A DNA stretch of 64,000 nucleotides from JACDAN01 sp963827705 (GCA_963827705.1 CAWHBN010000005.1:74623-138622); one strand, 5' to 3'. Shown: positions 1-9,155, numbered from the stretch's first letter. Program-made: numbers and translations. Notes: generated from the letters alone by a model not told the origin.

Positions 1-1618
1 CGGCTGCGTCGACGTCCTCGGGCGAGCCGACGTTGGCAGCGACCTCGATCCGGCGTCCATCCCGCGTCTGCGCCGGCCGTTGAGCGGACGCGCGCGCCCG
101 CCGCGCCTCCTCCTCACGCTTGGCGCTCAGCCGCTCGTAGTCGCGAACGAGGTCCTCGGCGGGCTCGACGACGACGGCGCCTGCGTCCCCGTCGAGGGCG
201 AGCGGCGCGCCGTCGGGCACGTCCAGCAGCCGCTCCCCGAGCCCGACCGCAGCTGGGATCCCGAGCGAGCGGGCGAGGATCGCGCTGTGCGAGGTCGGCG
301 CGCCGTAGGCGGTGGCGATGCCGCGGACGAGCTCGCGATCGAGCGACGCAGTGTCCGCAGGGGTGAGGTCGGCTGCGAGGACAATCCCGGGATCGACAAC
401 GGCAGCCGCCGTCTCCCCGCCCACAAGCTCGGCGACGACCTGGCGTGCGACTGCAGCCAGGTCCTCGGCCCGAGCCCGGAGGTACTCGTCATCGAGGCTG
501 CGGTACTCGGCCGCGACCGTCTCGGCAGCCTCGTGCCAAGCCTGGGCGGCGTTGCGCCCCTGCTCGAAGATCGCGCGGCGGGCAGGCTCGAGCAGCGCAT
601 CGTCCTCGAGGAAGAGGAGGTGGGCGTCGAAGATCGCCGCGCTGTATTCACCCGCGCGGGCGGCGACGGAGTCACGGGTGGCGCGGATCTCGGTCCGGAC
701 CCGCTCGAGAGCCCGCTGGAGCGCGTCCCACTCCGCTTCCGGGTCGGCAGCCGGCTCCGTAGGGATCTCGGGTGCCGGGACTCGGAAGTGACGAGCGGCC
801 CCGAGCGCGATCCCGGGGGCACCCGGCAGCCCAACGAGCGCGCCGGGCGGCCCCGTCTGCGGGCGCGCCATTGGAGGTGCAGGCGGCTGGACGGCGACCT
901 CCTCGTCGAAATCGCGTGCCGCAAGTGCTTCCAGGGCGGCTAGCGCCTCGCCCGCCTGCGAGCCGCTCGCTGCGATGGCGATCTCGTGTCCCTGGCGCAC
1001 GCCGAGCGTGGCGATCGCGTTGAGGCTCCGCCCGCTCGCGGGGCCGCGTCCCGCCGTCAAGTTCGTAACGGCGACATCGGCGTCGAAGCCGCCCGCGGTC
1101 TGGACGAAGCGCGCGACTGGGCGAGCGTGCAAGCCGAGCGGGTTCCGCACGATCAGCGTGATTGTCTGACTCCCGTTGCCGGTGACCGCGGCAACCGGAG
1201 CGGCGGCCTCGCCTGAGCCCAGGTGCGTCGCCTTGGCCTCCAGGGCGCCGCGGGCCTCGGCGGCCACGTCCGAGAGCGACGCGCCGAGCTTGGCCATCAC
1301 GGCCCCGGCCACGGCTCCCTCCGCGAGCGGGGCCTCGGACAGCACAACGCGCTCGCGTCGCTCCTCCGGCAGCAGGTCCAGCGCCATCTCGGCGCTCAGA
1401 ACGGCGCTCCCGAGATCCATCAGTACGAGTACCCCGTCGCCCTGGTCCGCTCGCTCGATCGCCTCGAGCACCCGCGTCGCGTCGGTGCCGAGTGCCGGCT
1501 CGGGAGCATCGATCCCCCCGGCGAGCTCGATCGGCACCTCGGCGCCCATTCCCCGCGCCAGCTCGGCGACGCCCTCGGCGAGCGTCCTGCTGTGCGACAC
1601 GATGACGAGCCCAACCAA
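1..1618 (-). CDS. dhaM: DhaM-type PTS phosphotransferase fused to HPr and enzyme I (partial, continues off the left edge)
   Basis: This multidomain phosphocarrier passes phosphate from PEP to ADP bound on DhaL, powering dihydroxyacetone phosphorylation. About 539 residues are visible. The N-terminal EIIA domain has the phospho-His in VIVSHS (His9). An HPr domain has LGLHARP (His164). Enzyme I follows with GAPTSHSAILAR (His444). The last visible residues, DGRRIEVAANVGSPEDV, match the entry to the enzyme I C-terminal PEP-binding barrel, so the fusion is longer than E. coli DhaM, where enzyme I is truncated. The start is a TTG at 1618-1616, chosen because the protein then aligns with DhaM from residue 1 and begins 3 nt after the glpC stop. 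It is the last gene of the glpABC operon. The frame is open to the edge without a break. Confidence 0.9.
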   Translation of the reverse strand, partial: MVGLVIVSHSRTLAEGVAELARGMGAEVPIELAGGIDAPEPALGTDATRVLEAIERADQGDGVLVLMDLGSAVLSAEMALDLLPEERRERVVLSEAPLAEGAVAGAVMAKLGASLSDVAAEARGALEAKATHLGSGEAAAPVAAVTGNGSQTITLIVRNPLGLHARPVARFVQTAGGFDADVAVTNLTAGRGPASGRSLNAIATLGVRQGHEIAIAASGSQAGEALAALEALAARDFDEEVAVQPPAPPMARPQTGPPGALVGLPGAPGIALGAARHFRVPAPEIPTEPAADPEAEWDALQRALERVRTEIRATRDSVAARAGEYSAAIFDAHLLFLEDDALLEPARRAIFEQGRNAAQAWHEAAETVAAEYRSLDDEYLRARAEDLAAVARQVVAELVGGETAAAVVDPGIVLAADLTPADTASLDRELVRGIATAYGAPTSHSAILARSLGIPAAVGLGERLLDVPDGAPLALDGDAGAVVVEPAEDLVRDYERLSAKREEEARRARASAQRPAQTRDGRRIEVAANVGSPEDVDAA

Positions 1619-1621
1619 GGC

Positions 1622-2842
1622 CTAACCGATGCCCGGCCGATCGAGCCCGTAAGCGCGGTAGAGGAGCTCCACGGGATGCACTATGTCGAGACCGGTCCCG
1701 TGGGCGATCTGCCAGCGGCACGTCTCGCTGTCACAGGCGGCGAGATCGGCACCTGCAGCCTTGACGTCGCTGAAGAGCCGCTCGCCGACGGCCATGGAGA
1801 TCCCGTACTTCTCCTTCTTCAGCCCGTAAGTCCCGGCGATCCCGCAGCAGTCGGCGTCCAGCTCGATCACCCGCAGGCCCGGGATGAGGGCAAGCAGGTC
1901 CAGGGCGGGCTTGCCGATTCCGTGTCCCTGCTGCTGACACGGTGCGTGGTACGGGACCGTCAGCGGGAGTGGCCGAAAGTCGGTGCGAAGCTCGCCACGC
2001 TCGTGCAGGAGCAGGAGGAACTCGCAGAGGTCGTAGGTCGCCGCACTCACCGTCTTGAGATCGTCGTCCTCGATGCCAAGGATCTCCTCAGCTTCGCGCT
2101 TCAGCATCAGGCTGCAGCTCGTCGAGTTCGACACGATCGGCAGGCCCTCACGGGCGTGCGGCGCGAGATTGGCGACAAGCCGCCGGTTGTAGCGCCGCGC
2201 GCCGTCGAAGTTGCCGTTCGACTGCAGCGGAAGCCCGCAGCAGTCCTGCGGCGGGACGACCACTTGGTAGCCGTTGTGCTCGAGGACGGCGACCACCATC
2301 TCGCCGACTCCCGGCTCGTAATAGTTGGTGCCGCAGCCGTGGAAGTAGACGACGGTCCGGTCGGTGGTCGGGCTGCGGTGGCTCCGCGCCCAGCGCTGGA
2401 ACGTCCGGCCCGCGAACCGCGGCATCGGCGCCTTGTGGTGAATGCCGAGCAGGCGGTGGGCGAGCGCCCGCGCAAGCGGCTCCCGGAGCGCCCAGTTCGC
2501 CAGCGGCGCGACCGGCGTGCCCAGCCGGCCGAGCACGCTCGGTCTCGCGATCAGCTGGTTGCGGAGCGGAATGCCCTGGTCCTCCCACATCTGTGCACGC
2601 GCCTGGGAGTTGATCTCGGCGATCTTCACGTCGTGCGGGCAGACCTGCGTGCAGATGCCGCAGCCCGAGCAGTAGTCCACGGATGCGTCCGGGGAGACGC
2701 CGGCCTGACGGTATCGCTCTGCCTGCGGGCCGACGAACTTCGGCCCGGGGAAGAGCGGCGTCACCTGGGAGAATGGGCAGTAGGTCTCGCAAATCGTGCA
2801 CTTGACACAGTGGTCGAGCGAATCGCGGATGAGCTCGGTCAC
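1622..2842 (-). CDS. glpC: Anaerobic glycerol-3-phosphate dehydrogenase subunit C, iron-sulfur protein
   Basis: GlpC carries electrons from the GlpA flavoprotein to membrane quinones. The 406-residue protein has two 4Fe-4S motifs near the N-terminus, CVKCTICETYCP and CSGCGICTQVCP. It also has two CCG-type segments, CCGLPLQSNG and CCGIAGTYG, typical of heterodisulfide reductase/GlpC-like proteins. The GTG start at 2842 is preferred over longer frames because GGAGGG lies about five bases upstream and GTGA overlaps the glpB stop, which suggests translational coupling. Its length is close to E. coli GlpC (about 396). Upstream are glpB and glpA; downstream is the DhaM fusion. Confidence 0.93.
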   Translation of the reverse strand: MTELIRDSLDHCVKCTICETYCPFSQVTPLFPGPKFVGPQAERYRQAGVSPDASVDYCSGCGICTQVCPHDVKIAEINSQARAQMWEDQGIPLRNQLIARPSVLGRLGTPVAPLANWALREPLARALAHRLLGIHHKAPMPRFAGRTFQRWARSHRSPTTDRTVVYFHGCGTNYYEPGVGEMVVAVLEHNGYQVVVPPQDCCGLPLQSNGNFDGARRYNRRLVANLAPHAREGLPIVSNSTSCSLMLKREAEEILGIEDDDLKTVSAATYDLCEFLLLLHERGELRTDFRPLPLTVPYHAPCQQQGHGIGKPALDLLALIPGLRVIELDADCCGIAGTYGLKKEKYGISMAVGERLFSDVKAAGADLAACDSETCRWQIAHGTGLDIVHPVELLYRAYGLDRPGIG

Positions 2843-4083
2843 GGCGTACCCTCCAGGATCGCGCCGGCGGCGGCGTAGCCCGTCGCGACGCTGAGCCCGG
2901 TGCCCGAGGCCTCCCGCCATGGCACGGCGCCCGCGATCGTGGCACCCGCCGCGTGGAGGTTCTCGTACCGGGGGCGTCCGCCCGCGTCGGTGGGGCGAAG
3001 CCGGTCGTCGACCGGCACCCCCATGCGATCGATCGGCTGCTCCTCCAGGTAGGTCGGCAGGAACGGCGGCCGTCCGTTGGCCGCCGGCAGCCCGGTGAGA
3101 GCGAGGTCGAACACGGCTTCTCGGATCTTGCCGTAGGAGTCGACGTTGATCCCGCCGGCAGCGAGCCCGCCTGAGGCGAGCACGAACGAGCGCGCCCGAT
3201 AGATCGTCCGGCGCGCGGCCGCCTGAGTGGCTACGCCTTCGACCCGGCCGTTCTCGATCTCAGTGCCGACCACGGGCGATCCGAGGAGGATGCGGCCGCC
3301 TGCCTGACGCAGCGCGTCGGTCATCGCCTCGAACAGGCGGATGCCCGGCACGGACGGAGGCAGGGTCGCGACCTCGAAGACCGGCCGTTCCAGCCGCATC
3401 TCGAGCTCGCGCCAGACGTCGCCGGCGTTCCCGATCCCCAGTACGGCGGGAAATCCGACCCGCTCGTCGGGCTCGACTCGTCCCGCGAGCGCGCGGACGA
3501 CGACATCCCGGAAGGCGGGCTGCTCGAAGCGCTTGGCGAAGCCGAGGCTGCCGACGTCTGCCTCGCCTCCTAGGGGCGGCGTAAGCTCGATCGCGCGCGC
3601 GGACACGCCGGAGACCCGGCCGAGGTTCTCGGCCAGGTACGCGGGATAGAAGTCCTTGAGCCCTCTGAGGCCGACGAACACGAACCGGCCTCCCGCGCGG
3701 AGATCACCGCTCGCCATCGTCTCCGGCACGACCGCCGAGGGCTTCGCCACCCCGATGGCCGTGGGGAGCAGGACGTTCTCGTCGAGCCCACCTCGGTAGC
3801 CAGGCAGGCGGCCTTTGAACCACTCGATGCTGGCCGCGATCAGGTCGGTGGGGAGGCGGGCGTACGGATGGCCTGGATGCGCTTCTGCGAACCTCGGCAG
3901 GGCCTGCACCGGAGTGTCAACGGCCTCGTCCGCGAAGCCGAGCACGTCGATCGTCGCGGGGGCGAGATGCGTCGAGCCGACTCCCCTGGCGACGACGAGC
4001 ACTCGTTGGCCCTCGCCGGCCAGCCGCAGGGCCGCCGTCAGGCCGGCGAGGCCTGCGCCGATCACGACCGTGTCGTGGGTCAT
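2839..4083 (-). CDS. glpB: Anaerobic glycerol-3-phosphate dehydrogenase subunit B
   Basis: GlpB is a flavoprotein subunit that links GlpA to GlpC in oxidation of glycerol 3-phosphate to dihydroxyacetone phosphate. The 414-residue protein opens with the dinucleotide-binding fold VVIGAGLAGLTAALRLA at residues 5-21. It has the FAD-associated segment NLHAAGATIAGAVPW near the C-terminus. The ATG at 4083 overlaps the glpA stop as ATGA and the 3' end overlaps glpC as GTGA, so the three subunits form a tightly coupled operon. The length matches E. coli GlpB (419). Confidence 0.92.
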   Translation of the reverse strand: MTHDTVVIGAGLAGLTAALRLAGEGQRVLVVARGVGSTHLAPATIDVLGFADEAVDTPVQALPRFAEAHPGHPYARLPTDLIAASIEWFKGRLPGYRGGLDENVLLPTAIGVAKPSAVVPETMASGDLRAGGRFVFVGLRGLKDFYPAYLAENLGRVSGVSARAIELTPPLGGEADVGSLGFAKRFEQPAFRDVVVRALAGRVEPDERVGFPAVLGIGNAGDVWRELEMRLERPVFEVATLPPSVPGIRLFEAMTDALRQAGGRILLGSPVVGTEIENGRVEGVATQAAARRTIYRARSFVLASGGLAAGGINVDSYGKIREAVFDLALTGLPAANGRPPFLPTYLEEQPIDRMGVPVDDRLRPTDAGGRPRYENLHAAGATIAGAVPWREASGTGLSVATGYAAAGAILEGTP

Positions 4084-5627
4084 GTGGGCAAGCGCTGGAT
4101 CCCCAGCAGACCCTGGAAGATCCAGTCGTCCAGTCGGGCCTGTCGTAGTTGGTCGCCGTAGAGGATCGGGTGCACCCCTTTCCAGCGCTCCTGCAAGAAG
4201 GAGCGTAAGGCGGCGTTTGCGGCATCGGAGTCGAGCCGCTCGACGGCGTGGAGGATTCCGGTCGCCCGGTAGATGCAGAAGCCGCCTTGGCAAGGGCCCA
4301 TTCCGAGGCGGAGCGTGCGTCGGATGTCGTCGAGGTTCGCCGTCCGCCGCCGCTTCATCGCCTCCTCGAGCCGCGGCCGCGTGACCAGCTCGCACTCGCA
4401 GATGATCTCCTCCGACTGTGGGACAGGCTCGCGCGCGCGAAGCCGCGAGCCGAGCTCGTAGTAACGGCCGTCCTCTGAGTCCGGCAGCGGCTCCTCGTGC
4501 GTCCGGCAGGGCCGCTCGACCCCGAGCTGAGCGCAGACGGCGTCCACCGCCGCCTCGGCCATGAGCCGGAACGTCGTGGTCTTGCCGCCGGTAATCGTCA
4601 CGAAGCCCTCGATGCCGTCTCGCGTGCTGTGGTCGAGGAGTGCGTGCGAGCGGCTCACCTCTCGCGTGTCCTCCACCTCCTCGGGCGAGAAGAGCGGACG
4701 CGCCCCGATCCAGACCCGGAGCGCCCGAGCCTCCCGGAAGCGGGGCACGAGCTTCTCACCCTCGTCGAGCATCTGGTCGACCTCGGGCTGCGTCACCTCG
4801 AGCTCGTCCGGGTCCACGACCCGCATGTCCGTCGTCCCGATCACGCAGACCGTGCGGATCGGGACGAGAATGTCGCCGTCCGCCGACGGCTTGCAGCGGT
4901 TGACCACCGTCTGCACGAGCCGATGGTTCATCGCGATCATGATCCCCTTGCCGGGCACGACGGTCACCCGACAGCCGGCCAGCTCGGCGATCTCGCCGGC
5001 CCACGCTCCCGCCGCATTGACGACGACGTCGGCCTGGATTCGCAGCTCCTCCCCGGTCAGCTCGTTACGAACGAGCGCGCCGCTGACCCTCTGGCTGTCG
5101 CGCTCGAGTCCCAAGAGGCGGTGGTAGAGGAGGATCTGCGCGCCGTGCTCCTGCGCCGAGCGGGCGCAGGTCCAAACGAGCTTCCAGGGATCGAGGGCGG
5201 CGTCCGGGACGATGAAGGCGCGGGAGATGTCGGGATGAAGTCGCGGCTCGCGGCGCAGCGCCTCGGACGCCGCGATCTCCTCGACCGGGATCCCGGTTGC
5301 CCGGCAGCCCTCGAGGAACGCGTCGCCGTAGGTGGGGTCGTCCCACGGCGTGGAGACGAACAGGCCGCCGGTGTCCTCGATGCAGTCGGCGGCAATCCGC
5401 CGAAGGATGACGTTCTCGACGATGCATTCCCTGGCGGCATCGGGGTCCTTGACCGCGTAGCGCCCTCCCGAGTGGAGGAGGCCGTGATAGCGACCCGTGG
5501 TGCCGTCCGCGAGGTCCTTGCGTTCGACCAGGATGGTCTTGAAGCCCCGCATCGCAGCGTCGCGAGCGACACCGACTCCGGTCGAGCCGCCGCCGATCAC
5601 GAGCACTTCGGTCTCGAGAGCCGCCAC
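4080..5627 (-). CDS. glpA: Anaerobic glycerol-3-phosphate dehydrogenase subunit A
   Basis: This is the catalytic FAD subunit that oxidises sn-glycerol 3-phosphate. The 515-residue protein begins with an FAD-binding motif, VLVIGGGSTGVGVARDAA. It contains the GlpA/GlpD signature GRYHGLLHSGGRYA and ends with a BFD-like iron-sulfur domain containing CECE and GPCQGGFC. The GTG at 5627 is chosen because homologous sequence begins immediately after it; longer in-frame starts would run through the divergent small gene. No aerobic glpD is seen in the window. It is the first gene of glpABC-dhaM. Confidence 0.92.
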   Translation of the reverse strand: MAALETEVLVIGGGSTGVGVARDAAMRGFKTILVERKDLADGTTGRYHGLLHSGGRYAVKDPDAARECIVENVILRRIAADCIEDTGGLFVSTPWDDPTYGDAFLEGCRATGIPVEEIAASEALRREPRLHPDISRAFIVPDAALDPWKLVWTCARSAQEHGAQILLYHRLLGLERDSQRVSGALVRNELTGEELRIQADVVVNAAGAWAGEIAELAGCRVTVVPGKGIMIAMNHRLVQTVVNRCKPSADGDILVPIRTVCVIGTTDMRVVDPDELEVTQPEVDQMLDEGEKLVPRFREARALRVWIGARPLFSPEEVEDTREVSRSHALLDHSTRDGIEGFVTITGGKTTTFRLMAEAAVDAVCAQLGVERPCRTHEEPLPDSEDGRYYELGSRLRAREPVPQSEEIICECELVTRPRLEEAMKRRRTANLDDIRRTLRLGMGPCQGGFCIYRATGILHAVERLDSDAANAALRSFLQERWKGVHPILYGDQLRQARLDDWIFQGLLGIQRLPT

Positions 5628-5645
5628 GCTAGAGCGTCCCGGCCG

Positions 5646-5655
5646 AGGGTACACT
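5646..5655. promoter_or_regulatory. Overlapping divergent -10 boxes between glpA and the small acidic gene
   Basis: On the plus strand TACACT (5650-5655) lies upstream of the 5680 gene. On the minus strand TACCCT (5651-5646) lies 18 nt before the glpA GTG. The two boxes share two bases, so transcription in the two directions would compete. This is an assignment from motif only. Confidence 0.4.
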
Positions 5656-5679
5656 CGGCGCGTCGACGGAGGAGGCCTG

Positions 5680-5907
5680 ATGGAGCGGGAAGAGTCCGAG
5701 AAGCACGAGCACGAGGGCAGCTTCGCAGAGGGAGTCGAGGAGACCGAGCGCCACGCCGAGGACACGAAGGGCGACTTCGCGGAAGGCACCGAGGAGCGAG
5801 AGCACCGGCACGAGGGCACCTTCGCGGAGGGCGTCGAGGAGACCGAGCACCACGCCGAGGACGAAAAGAAGGGCGACTTTGCGGAAGGGATCGAGGGAGA
5901 GAACTAG
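5680..5907 (+). CDS. Small acidic repeat protein, function unknown
   Basis: This is a 75-residue protein very rich in Glu, Asp and His. It consists of two copies of a roughly 30-residue unit, each containing FAEGVEETE followed by HAED, a short Lys-containing linker and GDFAEG. There is no signal peptide or membrane segment. The ATG at 5680 follows GGAGGAGG with good spacing, and a strong terminator follows the stop. The long acidic repeats suggest a disordered, possibly metal- or polycation-binding protein, but this is inference. It is divergent from glpA and convergent with glpK. Confidence 0.75.
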   Translation: MEREESEKHEHEGSFAEGVEETERHAEDTKGDFAEGTEEREHRHEGTFAEGVEETEHHAEDEKKGDFAEGIEGEN

Positions 5908-5912
5908 CGGGA

Positions 5913-5947
5913 GGGAATCCGGCGGCGCCTCCGGCCGCCGGATTCCC
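5913..5947. terminator. Bidirectional terminator between the small acidic gene and glpK
   Basis: A perfect 14-bp stem (GGGAATCCGGCGGC at 5913-5926, its complement at 5934-5947) encloses a 7-nt loop. It lies between two convergent stop codons, as expected for a shared terminator. There is no long T run. Confidence 0.8.
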
Positions 5948-5961
5948 TTCGCGTAGACGTC

Positions 5962-7452
5962 CTACTCCAACCAGTCGAAGGTCCGCGTCACGGCCTTCTT
6001 CCAGTAGCCGTACTCCTTTTCCCGCTCGTCCGCATCCATCTGGGGTTGCCACTCCTTGTCCTTGCCCCAGTTGGCGCGAAGGTCTTCGACCTCCGACCAG
6101 AAGCCGGTCGCGAGGCCGGCGGCGTAGGCCGCCCCGAGCGACGTCGTCTCGGCGACAGTTGGCCTGATCACCGGAACGTCGAGCACGTCGGCCTGGAATT
6201 GCATCAGCAGCTCGTTGTAGACCATTCCGCCGTCGACCTTGAGCGAGGTGAGGTCGACGCCCGAGTCGGCGTTCATCGCATCCACGACCTCCCGGCTTTG
6301 CCAAGCCGTGGCCTCGAGCGTGGCCCGGGCCAGGTGTCCCTTGTTGACGTACCGGGTCAGGCCGGCGATGACGCCCCGAGCCTCGCCCCGCCAGTAGGGG
6401 GCGAAGAGGCCCGAGAAGGCGGGGACGAAGTAGACCCCGCCGTTGTCCTCGACCGTCTTCGCCAGCTCCTCGACCTCGGGCGCCTCCTTGATGAGGCCGA
6501 GGTTGTCCCGCAGCCACTGCACGAGCGCCCCTGTGATCGCGATCGCGCCTTCCAGGCAGTAGACGGCAGGCTGGTCGCCGATCTTGTAGGCGAGCGTCGT
6601 CAGCAGTCCGCTCTTCGACTGGACGGCTTCGTTGCCCGTGTTGAGGAGCAGGAAGTTACCCGTCCCGTAGGTGTTCTTGGCCTCGCCGACGGCGAAGCAG
6701 GTCTGGCCGAAGAGCGCAGCCTGCTGGTCGCCGAGGTCACCGGCAACCGGAATTCCGGCCAGGTCGCCCTTCGCCTCGCCGTAGACCTCGCTCGAAGCCC
6801 GGATCTGGGGCAGCATCGCACGAGGGACGCCGAGGGTGCCGAGAATCTCGTCGTCCCAGTCGAGCGTCTCGAGATTCATCATCATCGTCCGGCTGGCGTT
6901 GGTCACGTCGGTCACGTGGACGCCGCCGTCCGATCCGCCGGTGAGCTGCCAGATCACCCAGGTGTCGATGTTCCCGAACACCACTTCGCCGCTCTCGGCC
7001 TTGGCGCGGACGCCGTCGACGTTGTCGAGGATCCACTTGATCTTCGGACCGGAGAAGTACGTGGCGATCGGGAGGCCTGTCTTGGCCCGGAACCGGTCCT
7101 GGCCACCGTCGGCGGACAGGTCGTTGCAGATTTGGTCCGTACGCGTGTCCTGCCACACGATCGCGTTGTGGACCGGTTGCCCGGTGGAGCGGTCCCAGAC
7201 GACGGTCGTCTCGCGTTGGTTGGTCACGCCGACCGCGGCAAGGTCGGAGAGCTGGATCTTGCCGAGGCCCGCCTTGACCATCTCCTGCGTGCGCTCCCAG
7301 ATCTCCAGCGCGTCGTGCTCGACCCATCCGGGCTTCGGATAGATCTGCTCGTGCTCCTTCTGGTCGACCGAGACGATCTGCCCGCCGTGGTCGAAGACCA
7401 TGAAGCGGGTGCTGGTCGTTCCCTGGTCAATCGCTCCTGCGTATTGCGCCAT
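5962..7452 (-). CDS. glpK: Glycerol kinase
   Basis: GlpK phosphorylates glycerol to sn-glycerol 3-phosphate with ATP. The 496-residue protein is full length for the family. It has the ATPase-fold opening GAIDQGTTSTRFMVFD, the segment TNQRETTVVWD, and GTGNFLLLNTG. The ATG at 7452 is preceded by TAGGAGGTG. It is the last gene of glpF-dhaK-dhaL-glpK, 12 nt after the dhaL stop, so uptake and both kinases are probably co-expressed. Confidence 0.97.
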   Translation of the reverse strand: MAQYAGAIDQGTTSTRFMVFDHGGQIVSVDQKEHEQIYPKPGWVEHDALEIWERTQEMVKAGLGKIQLSDLAAVGVTNQRETTVVWDRSTGQPVHNAIVWQDTRTDQICNDLSADGGQDRFRAKTGLPIATYFSGPKIKWILDNVDGVRAKAESGEVVFGNIDTWVIWQLTGGSDGGVHVTDVTNASRTMMMNLETLDWDDEILGTLGVPRAMLPQIRASSEVYGEAKGDLAGIPVAGDLGDQQAALFGQTCFAVGEAKNTYGTGNFLLLNTGNEAVQSKSGLLTTLAYKIGDQPAVYCLEGAIAITGALVQWLRDNLGLIKEAPEVEELAKTVEDNGGVYFVPAFSGLFAPYWRGEARGVIAGLTRYVNKGHLARATLEATAWQSREVVDAMNADSGVDLTSLKVDGGMVYNELLMQFQADVLDVPVIRPTVAETTSLGAAYAAGLATGFWSEVEDLRANWGKDKEWQPQMDADEREKEYGYWKKAVTRTFDWLE

Positions 7453-7464
7453 CCACTACACCTC

Positions 7465-8130
7465 CTAATTGATCGTCACTCGGCCGGCGGCCCACGTCTC
7501 GGCGGCGGTCTTGAGCAGCAGTTGGGACGACGTCGCGCCCGGGTCCTGGTGCCCGGCGCTTCGCTCGCCGAGGTAGCTTGCGCGTCCCTTCCTGGCAACG
7601 AGCGGGGTGGTCGCGAGCATCCCCTCCTCCGCCGCCTCGGCCGATCTCCTGAGTGCCTCCTCGAAAGAGGCGCCCTCGGCCAGCGCCGCCGAGAAGGTAT
7701 CCCTGGCCGGGATCAGGGCGTCGACCATCGTCTTGTCGCCCGGCTCCGCCTTCCCTCGCATTTGCACGCCTTTCACCGCCGCGTCGAGCGCCGCGGCCCA
7801 GTCCTCCGGCTCGAGCTCGCTCTTGCCGGCGGTCGCGACGCCCATCTGGAGGAACAAGGTCCCGTAGAGCGGCCCTGCGGCGCCTCCGACCGTCGAGACG
7901 AGTGTCATGCCGACGGTCTTGAGCATGGCGCCGATGTCGTCTTCCTCCACCCCCTCCAGCTTGGCGAGGACCGCCTTCATCCCGCGGTCCATGTTCGTGC
8001 CATGGTCGGCATCGCCGATTGCCGAGTCGAGCCGTATCAAGTAGTCCTTGTTGTCGGCGACAGTCGACGCGAACGCCCCGACCCAGTCGAGAACCTGGGC
8101 GTACGAGACGGTCACGTCGACTGCCTCCAT
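7465..8130 (-). CDS. dhaL: Dihydroxyacetone kinase, ADP-binding subunit DhaL
   Basis: DhaL holds ADP as a permanent cofactor, is rephosphorylated by DhaM, and passes phosphate to dihydroxyacetone on DhaK. The 221-residue protein has the Mg-ADP motif IGDADHGTNMDRG (residues 38-50) and PGDKTMVDAL. The ATG at 8130 is chosen over a longer frame because the family begins there and it lies 7 nt after the dhaK stop. The dhaM partner lies in the neighbouring operon, which supports a PTS-dependent rather than ATP-dependent kinase. Confidence 0.93.
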   Translation of the reverse strand: MEAVDVTVSYAQVLDWVGAFASTVADNKDYLIRLDSAIGDADHGTNMDRGMKAVLAKLEGVEEDDIGAMLKTVGMTLVSTVGGAAGPLYGTLFLQMGVATAGKSELEPEDWAAALDAAVKGVQMRGKAEPGDKTMVDALIPARDTFSAALAEGASFEEALRRSAEAAEEGMLATTPLVARKGRASYLGERSAGHQDPGATSSQLLLKTAAETWAAGRVTIN

Positions 8131-8137
8131 GGCACTT

Positions 8138-9139
8138 CTAGGCACGCCACCGCAAGCCGGGTGTATGGACGGGGGCGTCCCAGAGCTGTGTGAGCTCATC
8201 GTCGAGCTTGAGCAGGGTGATCGAGCACCCGGCCATCTCGAGCGACGTGATGTACGCCCCGATCAGGTTCCGCGTGATCTTGATCCCCCGCCCGTCGAGC
8301 AGCTTGTTGAGCTCGTTGTAGACGACGTAGAGCTCGATCAGCGGCGTTCCGCCCATGCCGTTCACGAACGCGAGCACCTCGTCGCCCTCTTCGAATGGGA
8401 GGTCGTCGATCACCGGCGTCGCCAGGCTCTCGACGATGTCCTTGGCGGGGGCGAGCTTTCGCCGCTCCCGGCCCGGCTCGCCGTGAATGCCGATACCGAT
8501 CTCCATCTCGTCGTCGCCGAGCTCGAAGGTCGGCGTGCCGGCCGACGGGACGATGCACGACGTCAGCGCCATCCCCATGCTGCGGCCGTTCGCGTTCACC
8601 TTGCGGCAGAGGTCGGCGACCTGCTGCAGCGACTGCTTCTCCTCCGCGGCCGCTCCGCAGATCTTCTCGGCGAGAACGGTCGCGCCGACGCCGCGCCGTC
8701 CGGCCGTGTAGAGGCTGTCCTGCACGGCGACGTCGTCGTCGATCACGACCGCCTCCACCTCGATCCCCTCGCCGCGGGCGAGCTCGGCGGCCATGTCGAA
8801 GTTCATGACGTCGCCGGTGTAGTTCTTGACGATGTGCACCACGCCGGCGCCGCCGTTGACGGCCTTCGTCGCCTCGATCATCTGATCCGGCGTCGGTGAC
8901 GTGAAGACCTCGCCCGGACAGGCGGCATCGAGCATGCCCATGCCGACGAAGCCGCCGTGCATCGGCTCATGCCCCGAGCCGCCCCCCGAGACGAGGGCGA
9001 CCTTGCCCTGCACCGGAGCATCCGCTCGAACGATGTAGTCGGGCCCGACGTTCACCTTCAGCAGGTCGGGATGCGCGGCGGCCATCCCCTGCAGCGACTC
9101 GGTGACGATGTCTTCGGGCTTGTTGATGAGCTTTTTCAC
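8138..9139 (-). CDS. dhaK: Dihydroxyacetone kinase, substrate-binding subunit DhaK
   Basis: DhaK binds dihydroxyacetone covalently as a hemiaminal. The 333-residue protein contains SGGGSGHEPMH (residues 51-61) and GIGIHGEPG, whose His219 is the covalent binding residue in this family. The length matches E. coli DhaK (356) and PTS-dependent relatives. It follows glpF by 16 nt. No glycerol dehydrogenase that would supply dihydroxyacetone is seen in this window. Confidence 0.95.
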   Translation of the reverse strand: MKKLINKPEDIVTESLQGMAAAHPDLLKVNVGPDYIVRADAPVQGKVALVSGGGSGHEPMHGGFVGMGMLDAACPGEVFTSPTPDQMIEATKAVNGGAGVVHIVKNYTGDVMNFDMAAELARGEGIEVEAVVIDDDVAVQDSLYTAGRRGVGATVLAEKICGAAAEEKQSLQQVADLCRKVNANGRSMGMALTSCIVPSAGTPTFELGDDEMEIGIGIHGEPGRERRKLAPAKDIVESLATPVIDDLPFEEGDEVLAFVNGMGGTPLIELYVVYNELNKLLDGRGIKITRNLIGAYITSLEMAGCSITLLKLDDELTQLWDAPVHTPGLRWRA

Positions 9140-9155
9140 GCTTGGCTCACCCCCT

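Noticed and set aside
80..943. Long plus-strand open frames across 0-10 kb and 35-56 kb
   Set aside because: These are antisense shadows of strongly supported minus-strand genes in high-GC DNA, with Arg/Ala/Gly-rich low-complexity products.
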